DNA from: Chitinophaga barathri
Lineage (GTDB): Bacteria; Bacteroidota; Bacteroidia; Chitinophagales; Chitinophagaceae
Direction of reading: 5' to 3'
Length of the DNA: 64,000 bases
Assembly (NCBI RefSeq): GCF_003807585.1
Contig: NZ_RMBX01000004.1
Span: 1 to 64,000 of the forward strand
Position numbers and translations under genes: made by a program. Under the pieces are notes generated by a model. That model did not search any database. It saw only the letters and a list, made by a program, of their open reading frames with translations, and was not told the origin of the DNA. Shown one piece after another: positions 15,878 to 24,556 of this stretch; position 1 is the stretch's first letter, and each line of letters begins with the position of its first letter.

Positions 15878-15995
15878 AGGCCGTAGGAGTTCAAAAAGGT
15901 AAATTTAAATTCGTAAAAAGCTGTGCCCATTGCCTCAAAAAACAGCTGCCCAGTTCTTTTTATGAATTTAAATTTACCTTTTTGAATCTCCGCTT
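15878..15995 (+). repeat. variable-arm hairpin, element 3
   Basis: Arms 15890-15912 and 15964-15986 are a perfect 23-bp inverted repeat, extended by TAAAAAG (15914-15920) / CTTTTTA (15956-15962). The 35-nt loop 15921-15955 begins CTGTGCCCATTGCC and ends GCCCAGTT. The flanks AGGCCGTAGGA (15878-15888) and AATCTCCGCTT are the same as in element 2, with the same bulged C outside the stem. It lies between mrp and the PaiB-like gene. Confidence 0.85.
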
Positions 15996-16027
15996 TTAGA
16001 CAACTATCTCTACGATCTTTGTCGGCT

Positions 16028-17095
16028 CTATTTGTTGGCATTGCGCATAGCGATGCTGCGGGCGGTATTGCCTGCGAACTCCGCAAACGCTTCTTTGGTA
16101 ACGGCATCGTTTCCTGCTACAGCGGGCACGCCTTCGTCACCGCCTTCGCGGATGCTTTGTACCAGGGGTATCTGTCCCAGGAAGGGGATTTCCAGCTCTT
16201 CCGCCAGTCTTTTACCGCCTTCCTTGCCAAAGATGTAATATTTGTTCTGCGGCAGCTCAGCGGGCGTGAAATAAGCCATGTTTTCCACGAGGCCGATGAT
16301 CGGCACGCGGATCTGCGGGCTGCTGAACATGCTGATGCCTTTTTTGGCGTCAGCCAGGGCCACGTCCTGCGGGGTGGTTACGATCACCGCGCCGGTAACG
16401 GGCACGGTCTGCACCAATGTCAGGTGGATATCACCGGTGCCGGGAGGCATGTCGATGATCAGGTAATCCAGTTCTTCCCAGTACACATCGCTCACAAATT
16501 GTTTGAGGGCGCTGCTGGCCATGGGGCCACGCCACACGATGGCCTGTTTTTCATCCACCAGCAGGCCGATGGACATGAATTTGATACCGTATTTCTCCAT
16601 CGGCACGATCATGCCTTTGCCTTCCACGTTCACCATCATGGGTCTTTCGCCGCGTACGCCGAACATGATAGGAACGGAAGGACCGTAAATATCAGCGTCC
16701 ATCAGGCCTACCTTGGCGCCATCCTGCGCGAGAGCGAGTGCCAGGTTGGCCGCTACGGTGGATTTGCCTACGCCGCCTTTGCCGGAGGCCACCATGATGA
16801 TATTTTTAACGTTCGGCAGCAGGGATCTGCCGTCCTTACGGTTGGAGCTTACGTTTGCGGTCATTTTTACCTCTACTTCCGCCTCTTTGCTCACCAGGTG
16901 AATGATCGCGTTCACACAGGCGTTTTTTATCATTTCTTTCAGCGGGCAGGCCGGGGTGGTCAGTACTACCGTAAATTTTACTTTATTGCCGTCGATCTCA
17001 ATGTCCTTCACCATGTTAAGGGTCACCAAATCCTTACCCAGATCGGGTTCTTCCACATTTGACAGTGCCTCGAGGACCTTTTCTTTTGTGATCAT
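16028..17095 (-). CDS. Mrp/ApbC-family iron-sulfur carrier ATPase
   Basis: 355 residues. An N-terminal MIP18/DUF59 domain (about 1-90, with LVTLNMVKDIEIDGNKV and TTPACPLKEMIKNAC) precedes a deviant Walker A P-loop ASGKGGVGKSTVAANLAL (about 102-119) and switch motifs DADIYGPSVP and DYLIIDMPPGTGD. Mrp proteins carry and deliver Fe-S clusters in the cytoplasm. The usual C-terminal C-x-x-C is replaced: after VENMAYF comes TPAELPQNKYYIFG. So the bridging-cluster ligands of classical ApbC are absent. A minus-strand -7 box lies at 17132-17125. Confidence 0.93.
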   Translation of the reverse strand: MITKEKVLEALSNVEEPDLGKDLVTLNMVKDIEIDGNKVKFTVVLTTPACPLKEMIKNACVNAIIHLVSKEAEVEVKMTANVSSNRKDGRSLLPNVKNIIMVASGKGGVGKSTVAANLALALAQDGAKVGLMDADIYGPSVPIMFGVRGERPMMVNVEGKGMIVPMEKYGIKFMSIGLLVDEKQAIVWRGPMASSALKQFVSDVYWEELDYLIIDMPPGTGDIHLTLVQTVPVTGAVIVTTPQDVALADAKKGISMFSSPQIRVPIIGLVENMAYFTPAELPQNKYYIFGKEGGKRLAEELEIPFLGQIPLVQSIREGGDEGVPAVAGNDAVTKEAFAEFAGNTARSIAMRNANK

Positions 17096-17124
17096 AAATT
17101 GATGTTAAAATTGTTTCCGATCTG

Positions 17125-17132
17125 CAAAGTTA
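17125..17132 (-). promoter_or_regulatory. -7 element of the mrp promoter
   Basis: TAACTTTG on the minus strand is a perfect TAnnTTTG, 30 nt upstream of the mrp ATG. No TTTG at the -33 position. Confidence 0.5.
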
Positions 17133-17204
17133 ACCTAAAATGATGTTTAATTTGTTGGTTTTATATTCGTGTTTCCGGGTGGTAACATATATCTTAGTCC
17201 TTGC

Positions 17205-17843
17205 ATGCATAAGAAACTGATCATACTATTTTCCCTGCTGTTCCTGCCTTTTTTGCTCAAAGCACAACTGAAAGCATTCAAAGACAGCATTATACAGATT
17301 TCCGGTATCACCATGACCGCGGACAGCCTGCGCGCCATCCCGGCCGTGAGCATCCTTGTAAAGGGCCAGAACCGCGGTACTATTTCCAATAGCCAGGGCG
17401 TTTTTTCCATCGTGGCGTTCAAAGGGGATACCCTGCTTTTCAGCGCCATAGGTTTCCGCAGAAAAGACTATAAGATCCCCGTCGAACTGGTCGGTAACAG
17501 CTATTCCCTGATCCAGCTGATGACCGAGGACACGATGTACCTCGCCGAAACGGTTATCCATCCTTATCCAAACAAACGTGAATTTGAAAAGATGTTCGTG
17601 GATATGAACATCCCGAACGATATGTACGAAGTGGCCCGTAAAAACAATGAGCAGGCCAAACTACGCGCCATGGCCAGGTATATACCTGTGGACGGCGGCG
17701 GCGCCTACAACGTGTTTATGCAGAAACAGCAGCAATCCCTCTACTACGCCGGGCAGGTCCCGCCGCAGAATATCTTCAACCCGCTCGCCTGGGCACAATT
17801 CATCGAATCCTGGAAACGGGGGGACTTCAAACGGAAGGACTAA
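17205..17843 (+). CDS. secreted protein with carboxypeptidase-like regulatory domain
   Basis: 212 residues from the ATG at 17205. An in-frame start at 17169 would put polar residues before the signal peptide. The signal peptide is HKKLIILFSLLFLPFLLKAQ. A CarboxypepD_reg-like beta sandwich follows (about 30-105), with SILVKGQNRGTISNSQGVFS, then GDTLLFSAIGFRRKDYKIP. This is the plug-preceding domain also found in SusC/TonB receptors, but here it stands alone with a 100-residue C-terminal tail (YVEVARKNNEQAK-like region, GGGAYNVFMQKQQQ). Probably periplasmic or outer-membrane associated. Function unknown. Confidence 0.78.
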   Translation: MHKKLIILFSLLFLPFLLKAQLKAFKDSIIQISGITMTADSLRAIPAVSILVKGQNRGTISNSQGVFSIVAFKGDTLLFSAIGFRRKDYKIPVELVGNSYSLIQLMTEDTMYLAETVIHPYPNKREFEKMFVDMNIPNDMYEVARKNNEQAKLRAMARYIPVDGGGAYNVFMQKQQQSLYYAGQVPPQNIFNPLAWAQFIESWKRGDFKRKD

Positions 17844-18010
17844 ACGTTTTTCAAAGACTTCATAAAGATTTACGCACCTGAAAGGCCGGCAACTGTTTAA
17901 CAACCGGCTTTCCCATAACATCATCCCGTGCACCCGGTGGCTTCATGCGGCTTGGAACCCGTTTTTCCTTAAATTGCCGTTCATTGAACAATCACCAAAA
18001 TAAATCTTCT

Positions 18011-18898
18011 ATGCAGAAAGTAGCTGTGATCGGCGCCGGCACCATGGGCAACGGGATTGCCCACGTATTTGCCCAGCACGGGTTTTCCGTTCACCTAATC
18101 GATGTATCCCAGCAGGCGCTGGACAAAGCACTGGATACCATTGTCCGCAACCTCAACCGCCAGCTTTCCAAAGAAACCATCACAGAGGCGGACAAACAGC
18201 AGACCATTACGAATCTTCATACTTTTACCAGTCTCGCGGCGGGCGTGCAGGGCGTGGACCTCGTGGTGGAAGCCGCTACGGAAAACGTGGACCTGAAATT
18301 GAAAATATTCCGCGAGCTGGACGAACATACCGGCCCGGAAGTAATACTGGCCAGCAATACCTCCTCTATTTCCATCACAAAGATCGCGGCGGTCACAAAG
18401 AAGCCCGGCAAAGTGATCGGTATGCACTTTATGAACCCTGTGCCGGTCATGAAACTGGTGGAGATCATCAACGGTTATGCCACGGAAAAAAGCGTGACGG
18501 AATATATTACGGACCTTTCAAAACAACTGGGAAAAGTGCCCTGCGTGGCGAACGATTACCCCGGTTTTATTGCGAACCGCATCCTCATGCCGATGATCAA
18601 CGAAGCAGTCTATACTTTGTACGAAGGTGTAGGGGGCGTGGAAGAAATAGATACGGTGATGAAACTAGGCATGGCCCATCCCATGGGGCCTTTACAGCTG
18701 GCGGACTTTATCGGCCTGGACGTTTGCCTGTCCATCCTCCGTGTGTTGTACGACGGCTTCGGCAACCAGAAATACGCGCCCTGCCCGCTGCTGGTGAATA
18801 TGGTGACTGCCGGTTATCTCGGCGCCAAAAGCGGTGAAGGATTCTACAAATACACTGCCGGCAGCAAAGACCTGGTAGTGAGTGACCGTTTCCTCTAA
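18011..18898 (+). CDS. 3-hydroxybutyryl-CoA dehydrogenase
   Basis: 295 residues from MQKVAVIGAG at 18011. The open frame extends to 17945 but without family similarity. The NAD-binding Rossmann fold is AVIGAGTMGNGIAHVFAQHG (about 4-23). The catalytic region has DLVVEAATENVDLK, ILASNTSSISIT and VIGMHFMNPVPVMKLVEII, with the catalytic His in GMHFMNP. The C-terminal domain holds NDYPGFIANRILMP and MAHPMGPLQLADFIGLD. It reduces acetoacetyl-CoA or oxidises 3-hydroxybutyryl-CoA in fatty-acid and butyrate metabolism. It is a single gene, with no thiolase or crotonase beside it. Confidence 0.93.
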   Translation: MQKVAVIGAGTMGNGIAHVFAQHGFSVHLIDVSQQALDKALDTIVRNLNRQLSKETITEADKQQTITNLHTFTSLAAGVQGVDLVVEAATENVDLKLKIFRELDEHTGPEVILASNTSSISITKIAAVTKKPGKVIGMHFMNPVPVMKLVEIINGYATEKSVTEYITDLSKQLGKVPCVANDYPGFIANRILMPMINEAVYTLYEGVGGVEEIDTVMKLGMAHPMGPLQLADFIGLDVCLSILRVLYDGFGNQKYAPCPLLVNMVTAGYLGAKSGEGFYKYTAGSKDLVVSDRFL

Positions 18899-18904
18899 AA
18901 TGTT

Positions 18905-18936
18905 GTAACCCGCCGGCATACTGCCTGGCGGGTTAC
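18905..18936 (+). terminator. hairpin after the hydroxybutyryl-CoA dehydrogenase gene
   Basis: GTAACCCGCC (18905-18914) pairs with GGCGGGTTAC (18927-18936), a perfect 10-bp stem. No T-run follows, so it may be a weak terminator or an mRNA 3' end stabiliser. Confidence 0.45.
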
Positions 18937-19033
18937 GCTATCAAATCCCATATCAAATCACTATTTTTTATCCGCTTTGCAAACGCCGGGAAACTCCACC
19001 CGGCTTTAGTTTCATGAAGGATATCGTAAAAGT

Positions 19034-20026
19034 TTATTTCTTTGAAGAAGAACTATACAGGTTCAAGTTTAATTTTTCTGAGATATAATTGATCGCAGCC
19101 ATAGACCTCACGCTGTTGCCCACGGGGTCCAGCGGGGGAGAGAATGCCGCAATGGCCATCCTGCCCGGCACTACGGCTATCACACCGCCGCCTACGCCGC
19201 TTTTGCCCGGCAGTCCTACGTGGAACAGCCAGGTGCCCGAGGTCTGGTACAATCCTTCCATACTCATCACGGCCAGTATTTTAGGCACATACTTTTCATC
19301 AAGAATACGTTTTTTCGTAATAGGGTTCACGCCCCCATTGGCGAGTACGCCGGCCATCACAGCAAGGTCTTTGGCGGTTACACCTACGGAACATTGTTTG
19401 GTATAACTGTCACAGGCGTCTATCGGGTCCGCCCACATATGACCGTATGCGTCCAGCAGCATGGCGATGGCGCGGTTGTGCTGGTTGGTGGCGGCTTCTG
19501 ATTTATACAGTTCATCTAAGACTTTCAACGGCCTGCCCGCCATATCGCTGAGGTGGTTCAGCACGATCTGCCATTGTGCGTCTTTATTCGGGCCTTTGAT
19601 CATACTGTTCGTAGCCATGGCGCCTGCGTTCACAAGCGGGCTCACGGGCGAATAACCTTCCAGCTCTATCGCGATCACCGAATTAAAAGGCATGCCGGTG
19701 GCATTTACGCCGATGGCATGCGCGATGCTGTCCGGGCCTACTTCCATCATGGCTTTGCAAAGCACAAATGCTTTTGAAATAGATTCTATGCCGAACTCAT
19801 ATTTTGTATCGCCGGCCTCAAACACTTTGCCATCGGCTGTTACAATGGATATGCCAAAGAGATTGGAAGGCACATTGGCGAGGAAGGGGATGTAATCCGC
19901 GTTCGCTCCGCCGTTCAGGCCTTTGAACTTTTCATGGGTTTCTTTGAGCAGTTCGTTGTAGTTCTGTGCAAAGGAAGTGACCGTGATCAGCAGGGTAGAG
20001 AACAGGAGTATTGCTAAGCGTTTCAT
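19034..20026 (-). CDS. glsA: exported glutaminase A
   Basis: 330 residues. The core is the beta-lactamase-like glutaminase fold: FGIESISKAFVLCKAM (catalytic Ser-x-x-Lys), then INPITKKR, VNAGAMATNSMI and GLPGKSGVGGGVIAVVPGRM. It hydrolyses glutamine to glutamate and ammonia. Unlike cytoplasmic GlsA/YbaS it has a signal peptide (KRLAILLFSTLLITVTSFAQ), so ammonia would be released in the periplasm. It is the last gene of the gadB-gadC-porin-glsA unit, 21 nt after the porin gene, which ties it to glutamate-dependent acid resistance. Confidence 0.92.
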   Translation of the reverse strand: MKRLAILLFSTLLITVTSFAQNYNELLKETHEKFKGLNGGANADYIPFLANVPSNLFGISIVTADGKVFEAGDTKYEFGIESISKAFVLCKAMMEVGPDSIAHAIGVNATGMPFNSVIAIELEGYSPVSPLVNAGAMATNSMIKGPNKDAQWQIVLNHLSDMAGRPLKVLDELYKSEAATNQHNRAIAMLLDAYGHMWADPIDACDSYTKQCSVGVTAKDLAVMAGVLANGGVNPITKKRILDEKYVPKILAVMSMEGLYQTSGTWLFHVGLPGKSGVGGGVIAVVPGRMAIAAFSPPLDPVGNSVRSMAAINYISEKLNLNLYSSSSKK

Positions 20027-20047
20027 AGCAAATATTTTTTTGAGGGT

Positions 20048-21346
20048 TTAGAATTTGAACATCGTGGAGAATTGTATGCGGTGATTGTCCGCACTCATCC
20101 CATTGATATTTTTGCGGTATCCGTATAAGTATTCCAATCCTACTTTCATGAATGTATTGGGGTACCAAATGAGGTTCCCCACGCCGTACTGGCTCATGTT
20201 AAAATCCGTGCCCGGCTGGTATGATTTGGTTTTAAGGGTGAGGTATCCCCAGCCCACCGTTGTGCTCAGTTTGTCGCTCCACCAGTGATCGTAAAATCCC
20301 ATCAGGCCAAGGGCCGGCACGGTACGCAATTTTTGCGCGGGGCTTTGCCAGATGCCGTCGTACCCGTCTCCGCCGATGTCGTCAAAATAATTCGCAATGC
20401 CTTCGCCGTAGGCGGCCTGGTACACGAAATTGTCTTTGCTTTTTTCCAGCTGGAAAGTACCGGAAATATTCACCCCCCAGCCCGGGGTGCTTTTACGGTC
20501 TTTGTCCGGCATTTCGTAGGTGAGCGGGTGAAACACGCCTGCGATCTTTACATGATTTCCGCCCCAGTCGTGACGGATGCTCAGCACGGCGTCGGGTATC
20601 TGCGTAAGGCTGTTATAACCGGAATCGGTGGGGACGGTAATATTCCCGCTCGGGTTTTCCAGCGAGATGGCAATTTTGGTGTCTTTGCCGACGGGCTGTG
20701 TAAAACGGATCTGCACCTGCCGGGTGAACACCATGGCATTCGGCCCCCAGTAATCCAGGGTGTTGGGGAAAACGTCGATGTCCATGAAGTTGCTCCAGTA
20801 TTGCCCTGCGCCCAATCTTCCATACTCGCCCCAGGCATGCCGCAAGCGCGGTACTGAGCTGCCGTTGGGGTTAAACAGGTCGAACTCAAGGGTGGTTTTG
20901 AGCGTATGTTTTCCCAATGGCACCGAACCGATAAAATTAAAACGCGTTTGCCGGATGGTGTAGGATGTATTGGTTTTATGATCGTTTGGGATCACGATGG
21001 TACTGGGCTGAAATGCGTCGTGATTGGTGGTCTGGTGAAAATCATGAATAGCGTCGAACTGGACGTAGCCGCCAATTTCAAGCGACACGCCTTTATTGTC
21101 CGACACCACAAAACCGCCGTACCTGCCGGATTCTATGGCACTGCGCGTTTGCGAGCGCGCTTCGGGACTGTAGCGGCTGATGCGCAGTTCAAGACGGCGA
21201 AGGCGCGCGTCAAGGCTGTCCAGCCTGCTTTGTGTGGCGGGATCCTGCGCGTGCAGGGCCTGGCAGAGCAGGATGCAGGGCAGTAGCAAAACACCCCGTA
21301 TCAGGCCCGTGTATCGTTTTAAGAAGGATATTTTATACGGTTTCAT
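20048..21346 (-). CDS. DcaP-like outer-membrane porin
   Basis: 432 residues from the ATG at 21346. The open frame continues to 21586 but there it overlaps gadC and reads as out-of-frame gadC sequence. After a signal region (about residues 1-35) comes a short coiled coil TQSRLDSLDARLRRLELRI, typical of trimeric DcaP-type channels. The rest is beta barrel: EIGGYVQFDAIHDFHQ, then the mid-barrel ARYGQYWS-like RLGAGQYWSNFMD, and the terminal strand NHRIQFSTMFKF. DcaP relatives carry small anionic substrates. Position between gadC and glsA suggests uptake of glutamine or glutamate. Confidence 0.82.
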   Translation of the reverse strand: MKPYKISFLKRYTGLIRGVLLLPCILLCQALHAQDPATQSRLDSLDARLRRLELRISRYSPEARSQTRSAIESGRYGGFVVSDNKGVSLEIGGYVQFDAIHDFHQTTNHDAFQPSTIVIPNDHKTNTSYTIRQTRFNFIGSVPLGKHTLKTTLEFDLFNPNGSSVPRLRHAWGEYGRLGAGQYWSNFMDIDVFPNTLDYWGPNAMVFTRQVQIRFTQPVGKDTKIAISLENPSGNITVPTDSGYNSLTQIPDAVLSIRHDWGGNHVKIAGVFHPLTYEMPDKDRKSTPGWGVNISGTFQLEKSKDNFVYQAAYGEGIANYFDDIGGDGYDGIWQSPAQKLRTVPALGLMGFYDHWWSDKLSTTVGWGYLTLKTKSYQPGTDFNMSQYGVGNLIWYPNTFMKVGLEYLYGYRKNINGMSADNHRIQFSTMFKF

Positions 21347-21381
21347 AAGATCAAACTTTAGGGGTTGGAAGCCGTGCTCAG

Positions 21382-22842
21382 TTATGGTGTACTGCCCGTT
21401 TTCGCGGCCGGTTTCTTTTTTATGGAAGCGCTGATCACAAACGGCGCCGCCACGAATATGGCAGTACCAGCCATTACCACGCCCACATAAAACGCCGGGC
21501 TTCCCACGGGAAGCTGCGTAGGCGGGAAAAACGCGACTACAAACGCGAAGGCCACGGCCAGGAAACCCACGCCCGCGATGATCCACATACCCGTATTGCC
21601 GCCGGGCACTTTATAGGACCGGGCCAGGTCGGGCTGTGAATATCGCAGCTTGATACCGGCGGCATACATCATCATGTACATGATGAGATACAGACCGATC
21701 GTGAGTGCGCTGAGCAGGAAAAACGCCACGTTCACATCGTCCATCACGAAATACAACGAGGACAACACTGTTACGATACAACCCTGTACGATCAGGATAT
21801 GACTTTGCACGCCGTTTTTGTTCGTATAGGCCAGGAAAGTGGGCAGCTGCCCGTCTTTGGCCGTCCACAGCAAACCGCGGCTGGGCCCAGATATCCACGA
21901 CATTACACCCGCCATTACGCCGAATGCGGTGAGCGCCCCCATGACATTGGTGATCCAGGGCACGCCCAGTCTTGCGAATGCCTGGTCGAAAGCCACCAGC
22001 AGACCGCCCTGCAGGTCGATCTTATCGTACGGCAGCATGGCCGCCATGCTGAGTGAACCGAGTGTGAACAATGCAAAGGAGATCAGCGCGGCAAGAAAGA
22101 TGGCCGCCGGGAATTGTGATTGCGGTTTATCCAGCTCCTGCGCGTGTACCGCGTGCACTTCCACGCCCGCGAACAATAGCAGGATACCCGCCAGGAAGGC
22201 GATATCGCCCATACCCTGGATGCCCGGTATCAGCCGGGGATGGATGCGCCCGCTCACTTCGTGCACTAATGTGGTTTGTTCAGACGGTACGTTGAGGAAT
22301 TCCACCGGGTTGCCCTGCGCCACCCAGATGGCCGCCAGCACGATCACGGTGACGCCGGGGAGCACGGTGCCGATCAGGAAACCCTGGCTGGAAATTTTCG
22401 AGATCACTTCCGTTCCTTTAAAAGTGATCCAGGTGGCGAACCAATAGATGGCAATGGAGAATGCGCCTACGAACTTGCCATTCAGCGCCAGTTCCGGCTT
22501 GCCGATCATATACGCGATGCCTGCCGCGGCAAACGCCAGCACAGTAGGGTACCATACCACGTTCTGTATCCATTGCAGGAATATCGCGAGGAAGCCGAGC
22601 TTTTGATTAAACGCTTCCTTGATCCAGGTGTACACGCCGCCGCCTTTGCTGGCGAAGGCTCCGCCAAGCTCCGCGCCTACCAGCGCCGCGGGGATGAGGA
22701 AGAGAAAAGTAGCGAAGCCGATATAGAAGAACATGGTAAGCTCTTCTTTTGCCATCATGGGCAGGCCCCGCAGGGAGATCACCGCGGCAGCCGTCATTAA
22801 AGCCAGCTGCGCCGTGGTGATCCTTGATTTTTCAGATGCCAT
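21382..22842 (-). CDS. gadC: glutamate:GABA antiporter
   Basis: 486 residues, APC superfamily, about 12 membrane helices. Signatures of the GadC branch are MTAAAVISLRGLPMMA near the start, the unwound-helix GAELGGAFASKGGGVYTWIK, and FAGVEVHAVHAQELDKPQSQ. It exchanges external glutamate for internal GABA, expelling one proton per turnover. gadB lies 34 nt upstream on the same strand. The C-terminal tail is shorter than the pH plug of E. coli GadC, ending KKKPAAKTGSTP. Confidence 0.92.
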   Translation of the reverse strand: MASEKSRITTAQLALMTAAAVISLRGLPMMAKEELTMFFYIGFATFLFLIPAALVGAELGGAFASKGGGVYTWIKEAFNQKLGFLAIFLQWIQNVVWYPTVLAFAAAGIAYMIGKPELALNGKFVGAFSIAIYWFATWITFKGTEVISKISSQGFLIGTVLPGVTVIVLAAIWVAQGNPVEFLNVPSEQTTLVHEVSGRIHPRLIPGIQGMGDIAFLAGILLLFAGVEVHAVHAQELDKPQSQFPAAIFLAALISFALFTLGSLSMAAMLPYDKIDLQGGLLVAFDQAFARLGVPWITNVMGALTAFGVMAGVMSWISGPSRGLLWTAKDGQLPTFLAYTNKNGVQSHILIVQGCIVTVLSSLYFVMDDVNVAFFLLSALTIGLYLIMYMMMYAAGIKLRYSQPDLARSYKVPGGNTGMWIIAGVGFLAVAFAFVVAFFPPTQLPVGSPAFYVGVVMAGTAIFVAAPFVISASIKKKPAAKTGSTP

Positions 22843-22876
22843 ATCAATCAGTTAGATAAAGTAATGGATTTGCCGC

Positions 22877-24274
22877 CTAGTGGTGATAACCGCCGGATTC
22901 TTTTTGTGTGGACGGTGAAGACACCGGGTGGTTTTTGAAATAATCCACGCTGCGCTTCAGGTCCGCGATCAGCAGCGAAGCCATATCCCTGCTGAAGCCA
23001 TGGCGTACCAGCACGCGTTGTATCACGATCTTGTTCAGGTTTGCAGGCAGCGGATATGCGGGTACCTGCCATCCGCGCATACGCAGGCGGTCCGCCAGGT
23101 CGTACAGCGTAAAGCCGGGGTTTACACCTTCCCTGATGCGCCAGCTGGCGCCGGGCAGGCCGCCTTTTCCGTCATAGAACAACTCGAATATTTCCATTTT
23201 CCTGATCTCGTCCGCAATGTATTGGGCATGGCCCAGGCAGGCTTCCATCACCTTTTTGTAGCCTTCGCGGCCGAGGCGCAGGAAGTTGTAATACTGGGTG
23301 ATGATCTGGCCGCCGGGGCGGGAGAAGTTGAGGGCAAACGTGGGCATGTTGCCGCCGAGATAATCCACCTGGAACACAAGTTCTTCCGGAAGGTCTTCCG
23401 CGTCGCGCCAGATCACCCAGCCCACGCCTAAAGGAGACAGGCCGTATTTGTGACCGGACGCGTTGATGGACTTAACACGCGGCAAACGGAAATCCCATAC
23501 CAGGTCCGGCTGTATAAAGGGCGCGATAAACGCGCCGCTGGCGGCATCCACATGTATACCAATGTCCCAGCCTTTTTCTTTGTTGAGTTTATCCAGCGCT
23601 TCGCTGATGGCTTTTACATTTTCAAAAAGACAGGTGAAGGTAATGCCCAGTGTAGGCACCACACCGATCGTATTTTCATCACAGGCCGCAATCACATCGT
23701 CGGCCGAGAGGGTGAGTTTGTCTGCTGTAACCGGTATCTGGCGCAGTTCCACATCAAAATAACGGGCAAATTTATGCCAGCATATCTGTACGGCGCCGCA
23801 GATGAGATTGGGTTTGCTGGTGTCCTGCCCGGCTTTCTGGCGGCGTTTGCGCCATTGCCATTTCAATGCAAGACCGCCCAGCATAGCGGCTTCGGAGGAT
23901 CCTGTGGTGGAGCAGCCGATGGTATTGGCGGCATCGGGTGAGTTCCAGAGATCGGCAAGCATATGCACGCAGCGTCTTTCTACTTCAGCCGTCTGGGGGT
24001 ATTCATCCTTGTCGATCATGTTTTTGTCGATCGTAAGGTCCATGATCTGGTGCACTTCCGGCTCCACCCATGTCTGGCAGAAAGTAGCCAGGTTCTGGCG
24101 GGCGTTACCATCCAGCAGCATTTCGTCTGATACGATGGCATACGCATGCCGTGGGTCGGTTTCCGCTTTTGGAAATTGGTACTTTGGAGCAGATACAGTC
24201 AGGTCTGAGGAAGCATATACCGCTTCTTTAAAAAATCCCCGCACCGTGTTTTTGTCATGTAAGGGCATAAACAA
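22877..24274 (-). CDS. gadB: glutamate decarboxylase (PLP)
   Basis: 465 residues, as in E. coli GadA/B. Landmarks are [20 protein letters not shown] near the N-terminus, [16 protein letters not shown] (PLP phosphate site), [14 protein letters not shown] (Asp on the pyridine N), and the Schiff-base lysine in [18 protein letters not shown]. The C-terminal [16 protein letters not shown] and a His-rich end (QKESGGYHH) are also present, the latter like the tail that closes the active site at neutral pH. It converts glutamate to GABA and CO2, consuming a proton. Start at 24274 or 24268. First gene of the acid-resistance unit. Confidence 0.95.
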   Translation of the reverse strand: MFMPLHDKNTVRGFFKEAVYASSDLTVSAPKYQFPKAETDPRHAYAIVSDEMLLDGNARQNLATFCQTWVEPEVHQIMDLTIDKNMIDKDEYPQTAEVERRCVHMLADLWNSPDAANTIGCSTTGSSEAAMLGGLALKWQWRKRRQKAGQDTSKPNLICGAVQICWHKFARYFDVELRQIPVTADKLTLSADDVIAACDENTIGVVPTLGITFTCLFENVKAISEALDKLNKEKGWDIGIHVDAASGAFIAPFIQPDLVWDFRLPRVKSINASGHKYGLSPLGVGWVIWRDAEDLPEELVFQVDYLGGNMPTFALNFSRPGGQIITQYYNFLRLGREGYKKVMEACLGHAQYIADEIRKMEIFELFYDGKGGLPGASWRIREGVNPGFTLYDLADRLRMRGWQVPAYPLPANLNKIVIQRVLVRHGFSRDMASLLIADLKRSVDYFKNHPVSSPSTQKESGGYHH

Positions 24275-24556
24275 ATATTTAGGATGGTTAAATACACAGT
24301 TTCTTTAAGCATGGCGGTGCTGCGATCTTTTATGTTATGCATTTGCGGCGCCTTTTCATGATCCGGGAAAAGGCTTAACCGCAGATGTCTGGAGTCGTTG
24401 TAAATGCCCTGCTGTGCCCCTGGTATGCATGGCCATTCCGCATACCGTTCAGGCACGACAATGCAGGTTTCATTCACATGAAATCAGTTAAAGGAATGCT
24501 GATTGTTGCTTAGAAAGGGTTATTATGATTGATTAACAGGTTTCTGTGGTTTTTGT
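24275..24556. promoter_or_regulatory. gadB upstream region with inverted repeat
   Basis: This 282-bp gap holds no gene. GGTATGC (24422-24428) and GCATACC (24440-24446) form a perfect 7-bp dyad with an 11-bp spacer, about 150 bp upstream of gadB. It is a candidate operator, for example for the GlxA-type regulator encoded next door. No clear TAnnTTTG promoter. Confidence 0.35.

Noticed and set aside
14771-15995. CRISPR array or integron attC sites as explanation of the three hairpins
   Set aside because: The repeats are only three, irregularly spaced and without unique spacers. The loop ends do not match the attC core GTTRRRY/RYYYAAC, and no integrase or Cas gene is present.
16019-17062. 347-codon plus-strand ORF over mrp
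   Set aside because: It is His/Ala/Gly-rich antisense of the Mrp ATPase, without domains.
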